Shown in pieces: positions 10,455 through 23,214 of a DNA stretch of 64,000 nt. Numbering within the stretch: the first letter of the stretch is position 1; each line of letters opens with the position of its first letter. Both the position numbers and the translations under genes were made by a program. This stretch comes from Lycorma delicatula (taxonomy: Eukaryota; Arthropoda; Insecta; Hemiptera; Fulgoridae): the NCBI RefSeq assembly GCF_047948215.1, contig NC_134456.1, forward strand, positions 61,767,029 to 61,831,028, written 5' to 3'. The notes under the pieces are model-generated. The model had not been told where the DNA came from. It searched no databases and was given only the letters and a program-made list of their open reading frames with translations.

Positions 10455-12027
10455 TGGGGGTGTAAACATATAAGGATCAAATTAATTTATTGTCGTCTTC
10501 ATAAAACAGCCTAGACATTTGAAGGTTTAGTCTAATTCCCGTAAGATTATTTTGAATTATTTTTCTTGAACTATGAAAATTATTATGAAAGTAATGGTTT
10601 GTATCTTTATCTGTGATTGTTATATGACAGAATTAAATAGCTAATATTATTCTATGACAAAAATCTGGGTCATTTGTACATTAGAAACATAAATAACGTT
10701 TCAAAGTGTAGTTTAATCAAGATAACTGCCTCTAGTTGAACTCTTAAATATTTGAACTTTTTAAATTAACGATAAGATTCGTTAAACAGAACAAGTACGA
10801 TAACATCGTATGTTGAATTAATTATAATGAATTTTAGTCTGCAGATTGACAGATAGATAATATTTTTCTTTTTACTTCCTTTTAATGTCATTCACATTTC
10901 TTTGATTTAGATTTTTTTTTATGAAAGGTAATATTTGTCAGTCAATTTATAAATTATAAAGATTGATAATAAATGAACCATAGTTTTAAAATTATTATAC
11001 CTTTCATGCTGCCTTATGTGTATTTAGAGTATCTAGGGGTATTAAGTTAGACAACGACTCGATAAGTAATTGGAAAATATTATTATATTTAGATGACGGA
11101 ATATAACTCTAAACACTTCATTTTGCTAATTTGTCTCTTAAAAATGATAACGTTTCACTGTAAAAATGATTAATTCTACATTCGAGTATAATACGCTGAT
11201 TGGATAAGGTGGTTAGAATTGTTGCTAATCAGTTATAATTTCCGTATTTCTGTGATGTTGCTAGTCATTGACTCAAATTCAATTAAAAGTACGATATGTA
11301 AACCCATATTATCGGTATATTTTAAGCGTACTCTCTCCGGAAGTTGAAATTTATGAGTGAAACGTTTAATATTATTGAAATAAAAGTAAAAAAATATATT
11401 ATTAAAATTTAGAACTGTGTAAAAGACTTATATTAAACAGGTCATAATATAAAATATCGTACTGCCGATACGGCCTTCCAGTCTCTAAACAGTCAAGCAC
11501 AAGTTTATCATCCCATCCCACAATCTAATCCAAACTAAATTTTAGATACGCTTAATAATATTATATTGTGTTACTGGATAAGAGTTTGTCTAATTTGGAC
11601 ATTTTACAGGCAACCGTTCCCTACCAGACCACACAAGGGTACATCAGTTCCCTTGTATCATCAGTATAGCAGGAGTCTGACGTACACCCGCAAAACTAAA
11701 AGGGACGTGAAAGGGAAAAAGCATGAGGAAAGGATAGTCTTCCTGTTGAAGAATCGCGATACAAGATTAACAGTCCCACTTAGAGAATAGATTTAAGGCT
11801 TCTTATAGACTGCTGCCCGTAAGGAGCATACTCACTTATCCTTTGGTTTTCGAAAATGCAATTAATTACTTAGAATGAAAGTAACGCTTTACTAGCCAAC
11901 ATTTTTGTGTCAACTAGATTAAATATGTGCTACAAAAACTTCTCTCACTGTAAATCAAACAGCTGACCGAAAACAAAACGGGATTTCTACGGCAGCGATC
12001 AGGTTAACGCAAAGAATTGTGGGATTT
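10455..12027. other. Spacer, no recognised gene
   Basis: Mostly AT-rich. A less AT-rich patch at 11590-11800 contains a 74-codon plus-strand frame (11566-11790) with basic residues (RKTKRDVKGKKHEER) but no domain I recognise. It may be a fragment of an unknown repeat. Confidence 0.5.
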
Positions 12028-12044
12028 GAGGTAGTCAACTGAAT

Positions 12045-12324
12045 CCATCGGTTTGGTCTAGTGGTGAACGCGTCTTCCCAAATCGGTTGATTTGGAAGTC
12101 GAGAATTCCAGCGTTCAAGTCCCAATAAAGTCAGTTATTTTTACACGGATTTAAAGTCAGTTATTTTCAGATCGTGAATACCGATTAACCAGACATCTCA
12201 GAAATGGTCGAACTGAGACTGTACAAGACTACACTTAATTTACACTCATACATATCATCCTCATTCATCCTCTGAAGTATTATCTGAAAGGTAATTAACG
12301 GAGGCTAAACAGGAAAAAGAAAGA
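12045..12324 (+). repeat. SINE-A, near full length, with 17-bp target duplication
   Basis: tRNA-derived head with box A TGGTCTAGTGG (about 12056-12066) and box B CGTTCAAGTCC (about 12112-12122). The body has ACATCTCAGAAATGGTCGAA and TCATCCTCTGAAGTATTATC, and the tail is GGAGGCTAAACAGGAAAAAG. It is flanked by the direct repeat GAGGTAGTCAACTGAAT at 12028-12044 and 12325-12341, which fixes both ends. Relative to other copies it lacks the segment TACCGGTGTTCTTTGGGGGT and carries a short internal repeat of AAAGTCAGTTATTTT. Confidence 0.95.
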
Positions 12325-12341
12325 GAGGTAGTCAACTGAAT

Positions 12342-13097
12342 TATAAATTCTTCGACTAACACCATTCAAATATAAGCAGTTAGTCAATTCATTTGATTTG
12401 ACACCGGTCCTAATGGTTTCCAAATGCTATGTTAAATTGTTTAAAAACTTATATTTGTATAATTTTATCAGAAATACATTGTAGGTTTCTGCCTGATAAA
12501 CATAAACTTGTTTTGAGAAATTCATCTTGATCGATTCACGTTCTATTTCTAAGATGTCTCGCTTTATAATCCTTCCTGTTTACTCTGACAACAAATACGT
12601 ACGTATATCATGTTATTTTTGGCAAACAGATTGTACACAAGCTATTCATGGTGTGAATAATTATTTGGAACTTGAAAAGGAGGTAGAATATTTAATAGAT
12701 GTCGAATTCGGTCTGTTTATAAGATCTTATTTCGAAAATATTTATGACTTTTTATAATTTTTGTATTCTTTCTTCATGCAGGAAAGTGTGAATCTACATA
12801 AATTAATGTATAAAAGTAGTTTTATAAAATGTATAAAAATTCAATTGTTTTCAGGACATTATGAATATTTAATAACTGTGATTTTACGTCATTACACTTC
12901 CGATCTATGTTACGTGTTCTTAACCACAAGCACAGAGATTTTTTACAAAGTTATGAATAACTAAAATATTTACGAAACGGTAACTTTTTCCGGAAAATCT
13001 AAATACAAAATTTCATGAATATATTGAAATAACGTTTCTGATCGCTTAAATTTCCTCAGTTTGCACTTACTAATTTCATTAATTTTGCATTGTTTTT
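12342..13097. other. AT-rich spacer, no gene recognised
   Basis: Contains two consecutive short plus-strand frames (12527-12757, 76 codons; 12761-12964, 67 codons) with no recognisable motif or compositional difference from the surroundings. They are probably chance open stretches. Confidence 0.5.
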
Positions 13098-13715
13098 ACT
13101 TCCTTGTACGAAGTAAAGGAAGTATTGTGATCGCGAAAAAGTTCGGTTTTCAGATTTCAAGATTGGAAATATCCATTTTGACCATCCCTGAATACATTTT
13201 GACTAGTTTCGGCGTGACATCTGGACGTACATATCTCGCATAACTCAAAAACGATTAGCCGTAGAATGTTGAAATTTTGGATTAGGACTGTTGTAACATC
13301 TAGTTGTGCATCTCCCATTTTGATTGCAATCAACTGGACCAAAAAGGCTCAAAATCCAAAATATTTCGAATTTGAACTTTTTCTTAACTGCAGTAATAAG
13401 CCCACATTGAGAGTTTTTCGACGATATATAGTAGTACTTATTATCACTGGTTCCCCAGAGTTATCACCAAATAATATTTTTTTGGGATCTTACAAGGGAA
13501 TGGGATATCGGTTCAAATCTGGATTCATCTCCTTTTTTTTAATTTAAATATATTGATTTATTAATAATTTTTAACCACTCATTGTAAAAAAAAAATTACG
13601 ATAAATAATATTTCAATAACAAAAAAAAATTGAAAAAATATCAGAAGTTATTAATTTAAAAAAATGTGTATATGTAATTTAATAGGCTACAAGGAAGTCA
13701 TGTGGTGTCCACATC
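13098..13715 (+). mobile_element. Terminal-inverted-repeat element, family ACTTCC, copy 1
   Basis: One end reads ACTTCCTTGTACGAAGTAAA and the other ends TACAAGGAAGT followed by CATGTGGTGTCCACATC, so ACTTCCTTGTA is inverted at the two ends. A second, inverted copy is at 42272-42812. Shared interior blocks include TCGCGAAAAA, ATATCCATTTTGACCATCCC, CATAACTCAAAAACGATTAG and CATCTAGTTGTGCA. The element holds no transposase; a 93-codon frame at 13266-13547 is not recognisable. Best read as a non-autonomous DNA transposon; the superfamily is not determined. Confidence 0.75.
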
Positions 13716-13839
13716 AAATTTAAAAAAAAAAATTATTTAGCAAGTTTGGAAAATTGATTTGAATAATATGATCACTTCTTCAAATTCCATTCCGATATGT
13801 GTAGAAATGGTGTAAACTAATGCTCTTTTAAATTACTCA

Positions 13840-14400
13840 AGTTCTGCGTTCTTGAAATAACTAAAAATGTATAACGTGGGACAACACATTTATCACGTTT
13901 ATTTGCACACCAATAAAACTGCAGAAGAAAAAAAAATTGCACCGGATAAAATCGGGTGATCGTGGAGGCCACGGCAAACATGCCCTGTCGGACTAATCCA
14001 GCGGTCGGGAAGAATTCCATTCAACCAGTCACGTAGAGCATTATGCCAGTGAGGAGGCGCCTCATCTTGTTGCCAAATAAACTTCTATGGTTCGTATTGC
14101 ATTTAAGAAAAGATTACCTAGAATTACGTACAAAAGACTCTCTTATACGTTCAACATTGTCTTCGGACACATTCGGTCGTCCTGTGTTCTTCCCTTTACA
14201 ATACAGCCATTGGTTTCAAATTGTTTGTACCATCTATGAATGTTATTTTCACTCGGAGGATCACAACGGAACTTCAAATTGTGGAATGCACGTTGAACGG
14301 TAATTACAGATTCACACTTTGCAAACTGCAAAATAGAGGACGCTTCCTGTTTGGGGCGGATCACCATCTTCGCTACTAGCGTTTTCAAGGGGAAGGTACA
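13840..14400 (-). mobile_element. Deleted mariner/IS630-type transposon
   Basis: On the minus strand a helix-turn-helix segment (14388-14143) is followed after a deletion by the second catalytic region KFIWQQDEAPPHWHNALRDW (about 14085-14025) and the PDRW...PPRSP-like region in a shifted frame. Sequence between the HTH and the second aspartate, including the first catalytic aspartate, is lost. Terminal inverted repeats could not be identified with confidence, so the ends are approximate. Confidence 0.8.
14143..14388 (-). pseudogene. Mariner-type transposase N-terminal HTH fragment
   Basis: 81 residues: QFAKCESVITVQRAFHNLKF (21-40), RCDPPSENNIHRWYKQFETN (41-60) and GCIVKGRTQDDR (61-72). This matches the N-terminal DUF4817-like helix-turn-helix domain of IS630/mariner-type transposases, which binds the element's terminal repeats. 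The frame runs on without ATG context into VERIRESF before stopping. About 60 bases later the sequence has jumped to the QQDEAPPH block, showing an internal deletion. It differs clearly from the transposase at 25.3-26.3 kb, so two families are present. Confidence 0.82.
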
Positions 14401-15990
14401 AGAAACAGTTTATGAGCTTGGACACAAATTAAACTGTTTAAGTTGATCTTTCATTTCGTGTATAATTAATCAATATATGTGAAAGTTATGAAATATTACA
14501 TAACTTTAAAACCCCGATATTCATTTTGAAACAAACTTATTGTTTGACAGACTTTTGGCGTGAATTTTTGTGGATGAGTATGAGCTGGAATAGCGGATAG
14601 GACTGGTAGACCAATTATATAATATAAATTACATTCATTGATTTTTATTCTACTATTTGACCGTATCAAAGCATGCGGTATCCGTTTAAAAAGAGTATTT
14701 GTAAAAAAAAGAAGTAAAATCCCAAACTTCTAAATTAAAGTAGTGAAATAAAACGGAAAATAATACTGTTCGAACGACAACCACTTGCGGAAATGACTGT
14801 TCTTAATGAAAACGGACGATGAGATACACAGACCGATTCAAAAAACTCAGAACTCAAAGCTAGCTATAGTTAGAGGAACCTCTACCGCAGCGCTTTGACG
14901 GTGGAGTAGTAAAAGTGCGTGCTACCATGTGTACGTGATATTACGTCCACTAGGTTACTAACGCTTCATATGTAGAAGGCCTTATTAAGAACGTAAATTC
15001 TCGATAAAGTTGAATCGGCTATACTTGGTTCACAAAATTCTTCAAGATTATTCTACCCTCAGTAGATTATCCACATTGTTATCGGATAATAATATAATAA
15101 TTATCCAATAAATTATTATCCGATATTTCATATGCCGTCATACGATCTATGTAATTTATGTTTATATTCAGTATTATGTTTTTAACTTTAAATTGCATTT
15201 TCTGTTAGTTTTCTGCAGCATTTTCGTTTTAAGAGTTATCCTTGCTTTTGTTTTTTGATTGTTTCCTTATTTTTATTATTATGAATCCCAATAGTTTGGA
15301 TGCTTAGTAGAGCAATATAATTATAAGAATATATAACTGACGATTTACGAACGTTTAATGTAAAAATAATATTACAACTATTTCTTTATAAAATTAATGT
15401 TCGTAAAAGAAACACGTTAATTAAATAAAAATCAAAACAACAATGCGCATGAAGAGAATTAGCTGACTGACTAATAATCTGACTTGAATAATAATCTGAA
15501 CATCATATGTATGATATAAATGAATTTATGAGATTAATTTAAATTTTATTATCTATCAGCTGAAATTAATAATTATAAGTCTTTAGGCCTCGATAGAAAT
15601 GGTTTTGTTAGTTACAAATCTGTGCTGGTTTTTGTCAGCTCCAAACTTAAATGAAATAGATTTACTAATAATAACATTATTTTTTTTTTGTTGAGTAGTG
15701 TAAATTGATTTACATATTTGTATATATAATCGCACGATTTACTGGGTTTATGAATAGTGTAAATATGATTTTTAGTTTAAAAAAAAAATAGCAAACGATA
15801 TCACCGGTTCAGTGATTTGATGAATTATTTGTCGGTAAGAGATTTATTTAAATTTTTAAAAATCGTTTACTTTTGATTATATGCTGGTAAAAGTGACTTT
15901 GTCTGAAAGAAATTGTTAGCAGTTTTATTTTAATTTCTATTTTCTTAAGCTCTTAAGGTTATTTGTTTTATTTAACAAAAAAATAGAGAA

Positions 15991-16039
<49 letters not shown>

Positions 16040-17139
16040 GAGACGACGTTGTGTCTGTTAGTTATATTTGCTCTTCGTTTTTCATGTATCACTGTTGTTT
16101 GTTTATAAAATTTTGACATCTTTAAGGATTTTTTCTTGTATAAATCTATTTAGGCTTGACAACAAATTTTAAGAATGAAACGTGTTATTGTTACTATTAC
16201 TTAACTGTTTCGAATATACATCTAAAAACAAAAAAAATAAATAAAATTAGAAATACTTTTTCTAAAGTAAAACTAACCTTTTTTCATGAGCGGCATGGGA
16301 TACAATTAGTAATTAAATTAAATAATTATAAAATAATATGCAATGAATTATTAACTGATTTGACATAGATAGGAAATTAAGTTACGCTCCAAAAATGTTT
16401 ACAAACAATCTGTACTTAAAAACCAGATGGCCGTTACGATTACTAAACAATCATCAATAGATACGATAGAAAAAGAATACAAAGGGAAATATATGTAACA
16501 AAATAAACCAAATAGCAAAGAAAAAACTAAAAATAGAAATAATAAACAATATTAATTAACAAGTAAACAGTATAAAACAATTATTTTTAGCTGGGATTTT
16601 AGAAGAAACAAAAAAAAAAATTAATTGTTCTAGGAAATCACGATAGACATTTAGTTAAATTTAGCTTAAAAATCATTTATACCTATTTTAAACGATTTAA
16701 TAATCCCCAATCAGGCTGCCCAACAAGGTACTCCTCTTTTATAGGTTAAGTGATAAAAACTTATCTCAATAAAGATAAAAATAGACATATTGGTAGACAT
16801 AGAGGTATCCTCGCCCTTGCACAGAATATTTAGGGTAGGGGTAACAGTTAAATATTCTTTAGGCTGAAAATTTTCATATTATTTCATTGACTTCTAATGA
16901 TTATCTTTTAGTAAAGAAATATCTTATTATTAATGATTATTCAAATTAATACTGTAACAGTTATTAATTTAAATCGTAGAGATATTTTTGTTATTAAAAA
17001 TTATAATATACTTATTAAAATTTAATTAATTATCTTTTTAATACAATAATATTATAATTTAAAGATAACATGTACTTACTGATGCTTAAGTTTTCATTAC
17101 TTTAGTAGTATTGATAACTTTTTATACTAAGTTATACTA
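14401..17139. other. AT-rich spacer with hairpin and (TA)n, no gene seen
   Basis: Holds a hairpin at 15080-15125 with 14-nt arms (TATCGGATAATAAT / ATTATTATCCGATA) and an 18-nt loop. A (TA)n microsatellite lies at 15992-16036. A less AT-rich patch at 14760-14990 is unassigned. Confidence 0.6.
15992..16036 (+). repeat. (TA)n microsatellite
   Basis: Uninterrupted TA dinucleotides of about 22 units. Confidence 0.97.
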
Positions 17140-17530
17140 CTGCTTCTTAGGTTCAATGGATAGCATTTGCGTATTGGTCATTTGATAACTATTATTCGAT
17201 GAAAGACTTCAACCTTCTAGTTGCGTAGACTTCTTAGGCGCCAAAACCAATTCGCAGGAAATTTAATTCGCTATCGTGGCCGGATAACTTGTCTGAATTA
17301 GGGTATCCTTGATATTTTTCCTTAGGTATACGGTTAAAACAACTTACTTAGGTCACTTAGGTCGTCTTTCTTTCCCTGTTTATTGCGAGTTACCTTATAA
17401 TCGCTGCCACCTTCCATCTTCAAAAGCTCCTTTAACATCTCCAGTCGAGATAGACCATGAGATCAACAAATGTTCACCCTCTGGCAAATCTGGAAAGCGA
17501 TCCTCTTTTAATTTTAATTAATTAACAGAT
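17140..17530 (+). other. Less AT-rich patch with an unrecognised 70-codon frame
   Basis: Base composition rises in GC compared with both flanks. A plus-strand frame at 17309-17521 encodes 70 residues, including LGHLGRLSFPVYCELPYNRC and a proline/serine-rich end (SPVEIDHEINKCSPSGKSGK), stopping at TAA. No family is recognised. It may be a degraded repeat or retrogene fragment; a functional gene is not supported. Confidence 0.3.
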
Positions 17531-17648
17531 TTTTGCATCGTTTTGTTTCCAAAACAAGCCTTGCTTGATTAGTCGTAGCATGATGACGACTTTGAGGTAT
17601 CTTTTTAGATTTTGGCTGCTTTTAAGTAAGTTTATTTTTTTTTACGAG

Positions 17649-17735
17649 ATGGCTCCTATGAAAGATTTTATTTGTACAGCATGTAAAAGAAGTTTTATTG
17701 GAAATCATAAACACTTGCTTTGTAAGGAGCCATGA
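17649..17735 (+). other. 28-codon frame with a zinc-finger-like CxxC motif
   Basis: ATG GCT CCT ... GAG CCA TGA encodes 28 residues with FICTACKRSFIGNHKHLL, resembling the first half of a C2H2 finger (Cys-x2-Cys, SF, then His residues). About 45 bases later another frame reads YLCLDCSKF. This could be a decayed zinc-finger fragment or coincidence. The ends form an inverted repeat ATGGCTCCT / AGGAGCCAT, 9-nt arms about 70 bases apart. Confidence 0.2.
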
Positions 17736-17830
17736 ATTAGCATTTTCTTCAGATATCTTTGCCTGGATTGTAGTAAATTTTCTGAAGGCGAAAATATTTC
17801 AGTCACTTGAAAAGTTGATAAATAGCTTTC

Positions 17831-20194
17831 ATTAACAGCTAATTTGATCTAGTAAGCACTAAATAGCAATATTACTGGGATAATTGAAACGTTAAAATAA
17901 GAATTGATAGTCGGGAAATAAATTAGTAAAATTCTTAAAAAAAAAAAAAATATTACAAATTCATACTTCAATATCTAAGATGAACGATTTTTCATCTTAT
18001 GGCATAAAGTATGAATTTGAAATAAATTAAATATAAAGATTTTAAATCCTAGATTATGTAGCGAAAAATCGTGTTCGGTTAATTTCAGGCTGGAATTCAC
18101 GTGGATGAGCGTAACTTTGGTAATAAAATGTTTTTCAATAATGACCTCCTAGTGCTTTATTTCTTACAGTGTGTGGATCTTTGAAATCTAACTAGTTGTT
18201 TTGTGGTGAAGGTAATGAACGTGGAACTCGAGAAGAGAAGTAATTCTGGTCTTAATAATCTATGAATCCTGCTTCAGTTTTATCAGATTTAAAAGAACTT
18301 CATAGTCTGATATTTTTTTTTCTGCAGCGAATCTTTGATGTTATTGCTGTCACTGAGGCTTCGTTTAACGATAGTTCTATATCTCCTAATTATATTATAA
18401 ATATATAATACATTTTAAAAACAGATAATTTATTTGAAAAACGGATTTCATTATTGTTAAAATCTTGCATGAAAATTTTGTATCGCAATGCTGTCTTCTT
18501 ATTTAAAATGTTAAATTTTGATTTTAATTAGCAGAAAGAGATTTCAAGCTTTTTGTAAAATATTATAAGTATTTTTATTCTTGTACGTATCTGCATCTGT
18601 GTTTATCAACCGTACGTATTCTTTTAACATGAAGCCGTTTTCAAACTTTTGTAACACCCTACTATTACAAGACATTCAAATCTAGATCAACATAGCTCTC
18701 TACATACCATTGTTCATTTTTAATGAAAGACACAAATACAGATAACAACTTGGTATTTTTTAAAAGGAATTTTAACTGATATAGGATATTAAAAATGTAC
18801 AGACTGCTGGAAGATTTAATACAACCACTTCTTTGGTACGATTTCTATTTCTATTTATGTTTTATATCATCAGTAGTTGCATGAGAAAACAATTCGTTTT
18901 TTTAGATTTTGAATGCACTAGGAATGATGAATCGATTAATATAAGTAAATTTTGGAATCATTTTAGAACCTAGAATAATCCTTAAGCATGCAACTATCAG
19001 ATTTAATAATCTAATTGTTTTTCTAACAATGGAATAATTTTAAAACTTATTTTTTATGTTTTCAATGAAGATTTTATGTAATAATAGAAGCTACCAGGGG
19101 AAAGGAACTGGTTACACCGGATTATTTTTATACGTTCGCCCGATAAAATATTATGAGCTACATAAAATCTATACAACTAAGGTATTTTTGGTTAAAAACC
19201 TTAACATTCCTGATCTTTAAAATTTGCTTACATGGAAATTGCGTTTCTTCTCGTATTCTTGGAAAAAGGTTACTGCTACTAGTAAAAATAAAGAATTAAA
19301 ATTAAAAAATAAAATCTTAAATATATTATAATAAAAAGTTATTTTTATGATATTCGGTTTAAGACTTTTTATAGATTCTACTTTTCTTAAGGAAAGTTTT
19401 TTCAACGTATGTGCAAAGTAGCAGTTGTCACTTCAGTTACGAAGATGTGTAAGTAAAAGTAGAACTGTATACAATTGTAGAACAAATAAGATGATATTGT
19501 TTCAAAACATGGCCGTAGAATCATATCTATAATATTTATATAAAATATTCGGGTGAATGAACTTCTGCAATGAAACAGTCTTAAGTTTTCCAGTGGGCTA
19601 AAGTTTTTTCGAAAATTCTCCAGTTGGATTTTCACATATATTATTTTTATTTCGATTGTGTAATTTTCATTATTTTAACATTTTTCTTGTCATTAGAAGA
19701 AAAAAAATTATCATAAAACTTTTATAATTTCCTTACTAAACATAATATTTTTGTTATCACCGAATTACATTCTTACTTGCTGAATTCAACATCGATTTAT
19801 TTTATGCAAGCTTCTGATCGGATAGAAAAATTTATTTCTTTTAATAATTTTAGTAACTTGAAGAAAAGTTAATAAAAGCTAAAAGTTGTTTAGATTACTG
19901 TTTTTTTTTCTCTTAAAAGAAATAAATTTAATAATGTTACATATCTTAATTTTGCTTCTGTTTACACTTCTGAGTAAGTACGAATATTTCTTTACGACGT
20001 ATGACAATAATATGCTTCACTATGTATGTTCATACTTTATTTGATATATCATTTTTATGTATTCGTCAATCGAGTGTATTGTATTATTGTACAAGTGTGA
20101 TATTTTTGGAAATGCCGACTGATATAATTACTTGTTACTTGTCTTTTATTATTATTTCAATACGCGATTAATCAGTTTAGTTAAGTCGATAGGG
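17831..20194. other. AT-rich spacer, no gene seen
   Basis: Short frames only. The two minus-strand frames at 19217-19405 and 19402-19635 are AT-driven (F/I/K/N-rich) and match nothing I recognise. Confidence 0.6.
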
Positions 20195-20260
20195 TTAAAT
20201 TAACTACATTATCTCAGGAATGGTCAGTCAAAAATCGGACAAGATTGACTACTGAACTGT
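20195..20260 (+). repeat. Decayed SINE-A fragment
   Basis: AATTAACTACATTATCTCAGGAATGGTC resembles the SINE-A body block AATTAACCACACATCTCAGGAATGGTC, followed by a weak GACAAGATTGACTAC match to GTACAAGACTACAC. No head or tail is recognisable. Confidence 0.5.
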
Positions 20261-22859
20261 AATTGGAGCTACGACCTGCTGCAAGGTAGTATATACGGAA
20301 TTTTGTTTTAAAAATTACAGAATTTGATGTTTTTTCACATATTCTTGTCAGGTTATCAATTAATAAAAAATTAGTTTTAATTTTCAGGCAAACAAAAGTT
20401 CAAATTTTTTTTAAATAAAAGTTTGATTTTAATTTATCATGAAATACAATGAAAATTTAAATGCATATTGAATACTACATATTAAAAGAATAAAAAATAA
20501 TTAGGTAAGCATTGGTAGGAAGACACTTAATATAAAAAAAAAGAAATAGGTGATGACGCAAACCAATGACAACGTGAATATCTCATCAAAAATGTAAAAT
20601 AAGAAAGATTATGAAAAGGCAATATTTGAAAAGAGAGTCATATAAAAAAAAACTTTTTAATCGTGTAAAATCACGTAAAAAGCCTTTATAGATTTTTTTA
20701 TATCTACAATAGTTTTCATGTAATAATCAATAAATTTTATGAATTCCAATATTGCTCATGTAAAAATTCACAGATTAGGTCTAAAGTTCCGTTAGTCATC
20801 ACTTCCTTGGTCTGTCACCGATCCTCCATCATGTTTGTAATTCCATGCACATAATGTGGAAGGCGCGCTACGGTAACGTAGCTTTTCCACCTCCCTCTAC
20901 GATTTAAAAGAGGCATATTAGGTTTATGCTATTGTTTTCATTATGCATATGATTTCTAAAAAAAAACCTCTTTACAACATCAAAAAGAAAAGAAGAAAGA
21001 TAATTATTTCAAAATTCACTTATTTAAAATTTTTTATAAAACTTATAGACGTTTACAGAAAAAATAATTAATTTTTTGAATTCTTTTACTAGTTTTACTT
21101 TTGGTCATTCAGTAACGTTAAAAAAAGTTTTAACTTTAATTATTTCTGGTTTTAATCGCATTGCCTGTTTAAATGAAATAAACTTTTAGCTTTTCTATTC
21201 ATAACATTTATACACACTACCAAAAACCAATCCATAAAATAAATGTCGTTACACGAACTGAGCAGCAATGTATTATTTTTACTAGTTTAAAATTCACATA
21301 CAATATTGTATATATTAACCAGTTCATTCACCCAATCAAACAAAACCCAAAACCTTCTGTAGAGTTTACTGAAATATACATTTATATTATTATGCAAATT
21401 AGTAAAAAAAGAATAATAAACGAACCGCTGTGAAATTCATTATTGTTATTCTGCCTACACCAGAAATCATTGTGTTTTATCATCGAAACATCAATTTTCG
21501 ATTATTATAGAAAATCGATTACGTTGCTAGGATTTTGAACCCTTGCATTCAGTGCTTCCTTTGCTCTCCGAAACAGTCGTATTGCAACCTTTAATCAACT
21601 TTTACGTCTGCTTAACTGTGTATTTACTTAATTTTATAAATTAAATAAAATTAAAACAAATTAATAAATAAAGAAATTAATGAATAATTAATACAAATTA
21701 TGAAAAAAGAAGTACAAAAAAATGTCTGTCAGTATTTATAAAATAACTGAAGACAAAAAAAAGGAAAAAACTTAGAAGTATACAGTCAAAGTCGAAAAAA
21801 AATATTAGTTAATAAAAAGGCCAATTTGATGGACAGTTTACATACGTATAGTATTGTATTTTGTTACGTTTTTCTTCCAGCGTGGACTGTCCACATCTAA
21901 ATTTTCATTTTTATTACATAACTATCAATAGAAATTTGCTATAGTACTTCGAAAGAGTTTCATTTTTTACTTTTAATTATATTTTAATTTTATTTATCTT
22001 CTTGTGTTTTGGTTTTGTATTTAATTTTAATTAATTCCTTTACATTTAGTGAATAGCTTAGTGAATACTACCTCAAATAGTGTAAAGCAATAAGTTAATA
22101 TACTTCTGTATGTGAGAAATAATGCATCGTATTAACTATTTCTACTCAGTAGAGGAATGGTTAAAAGTAAAAGTTATGCTGATTAAAATATGTATAAACA
22201 AAATACATATTTTTCGTGAATATTAGGTAATCATTTAATCGAAATAATCGTAAAATTACTGACCCAAGCAAATTAAAATAAATTTAAATTTCTTTTAATA
22301 AATTAATGAATATATCAAATAATGTAAAGTAGTAATTGAAAATAGAGCATGATCTATTTGGGAATTTGGGACATGAAAATTGCCAGTGCAATCTTACTAA
22401 ATTCTTTTTTATTTTTAATCGTTTAAATCTGATATGAGAAAAAAATTTCCTGCCTCATCTCATAAATCGAAATTTATTTAATGTTTTTATAAATTATTTA
22501 AAATGACAACACAGTTTTAGGCTGTTGTGTACTCTTTTATGTCAGTCAATCGCCAAAAAAATAAAAATATTAATTGATTGAAAAATACTTTAAACAAAAG
22601 TTATTGCAAATTCTAACATGTTGTTTTACTAAAATTAAAAAATTAATTTTTCAGTAAGACCATGTACGTTGGTTTACTTCGTGACGAACAGGATACAGTC
22701 TTTATTTTTCGTACGGACGAATTTTAAGTCAAGCTTGATACTATCTTCGTATTAAAAAATGTATTTCTTATTTCCAAAAAATAAAAAAAGGTAACTGTAA
22801 AATTAGGTTTTGCATATAGCTGCAATACTGAGTAAATAATTTTGTAACGAAAACAGTTA
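20261..22859. other. AT-rich spacer, no gene seen
   Basis: A/T-rich throughout. A GC-richer patch at 20790-20900 (containing GGAAGGCGCGCTACGGTAAC) is unassigned. No coding frame is convincing. Confidence 0.6.
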
Positions 22860-22966
22860 CCTATAAAAGTACCTTGCCTTTAGTAGGATTTAAACGATGG
22901 AACTCTCGACTTCGAAATCAGATGATTTGCGAAGACGCGTTCACCACTAGACCAACCCGGTGGGTT
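22860..22966 (-). repeat. SINE-A head fragment
   Basis: Minus-strand copy of the tRNA-like head: AACCCACCGGGTTGGTCTAG, box A TGGTCTAGTGG, GTGAACGCGTCTTCGCAAAT, GAGAGTTCCATCG and a degraded box B region, ending in the early body (AAAAGGTAAGGTAC-type). The rest of the element is absent. Confidence 0.88.
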
Positions 22967-23214
22967 GAGAGCATTCTTTTAACTATACTAATGGATCACA
23001 GCTGAAGTCCGTATAATAAAAAGAGAAATGTTAAAAATGGTATCCTTAGTTCATTAACATAACAAAACTATAGCCAATGAATTGCAATCTTAGTAATAAT
23101 TAAAGATAAGGACCCTTGACAAAAAACAAGGAGTAAAGATTTAATTAAAATATTCAATTTATATTTTCTAAATTTTAAAAAAGATGTATTTCAGAATATT
23201 TTCTTTATTTCAAA

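Noticed and set aside
10212..10469. 85-codon minus frame with a long HTHTHT run
   Set aside because: It is the translation of the (CA)n microsatellite plus SINE-A sequence.
12045..12324. Tandem tRNA genes from the repeated TGGTCTAGTGG...GTTCAAGTCC heads
   Set aside because: All copies continue into the same roughly 200-bp body and A-rich tail with target duplications; they are SINEs.
13266..13547. 93-codon frame as a possible transposase
   Set aside because: It lies inside the ACTTCC inverted-repeat element, has no catalytic motif, and the paired copy does not keep it open.
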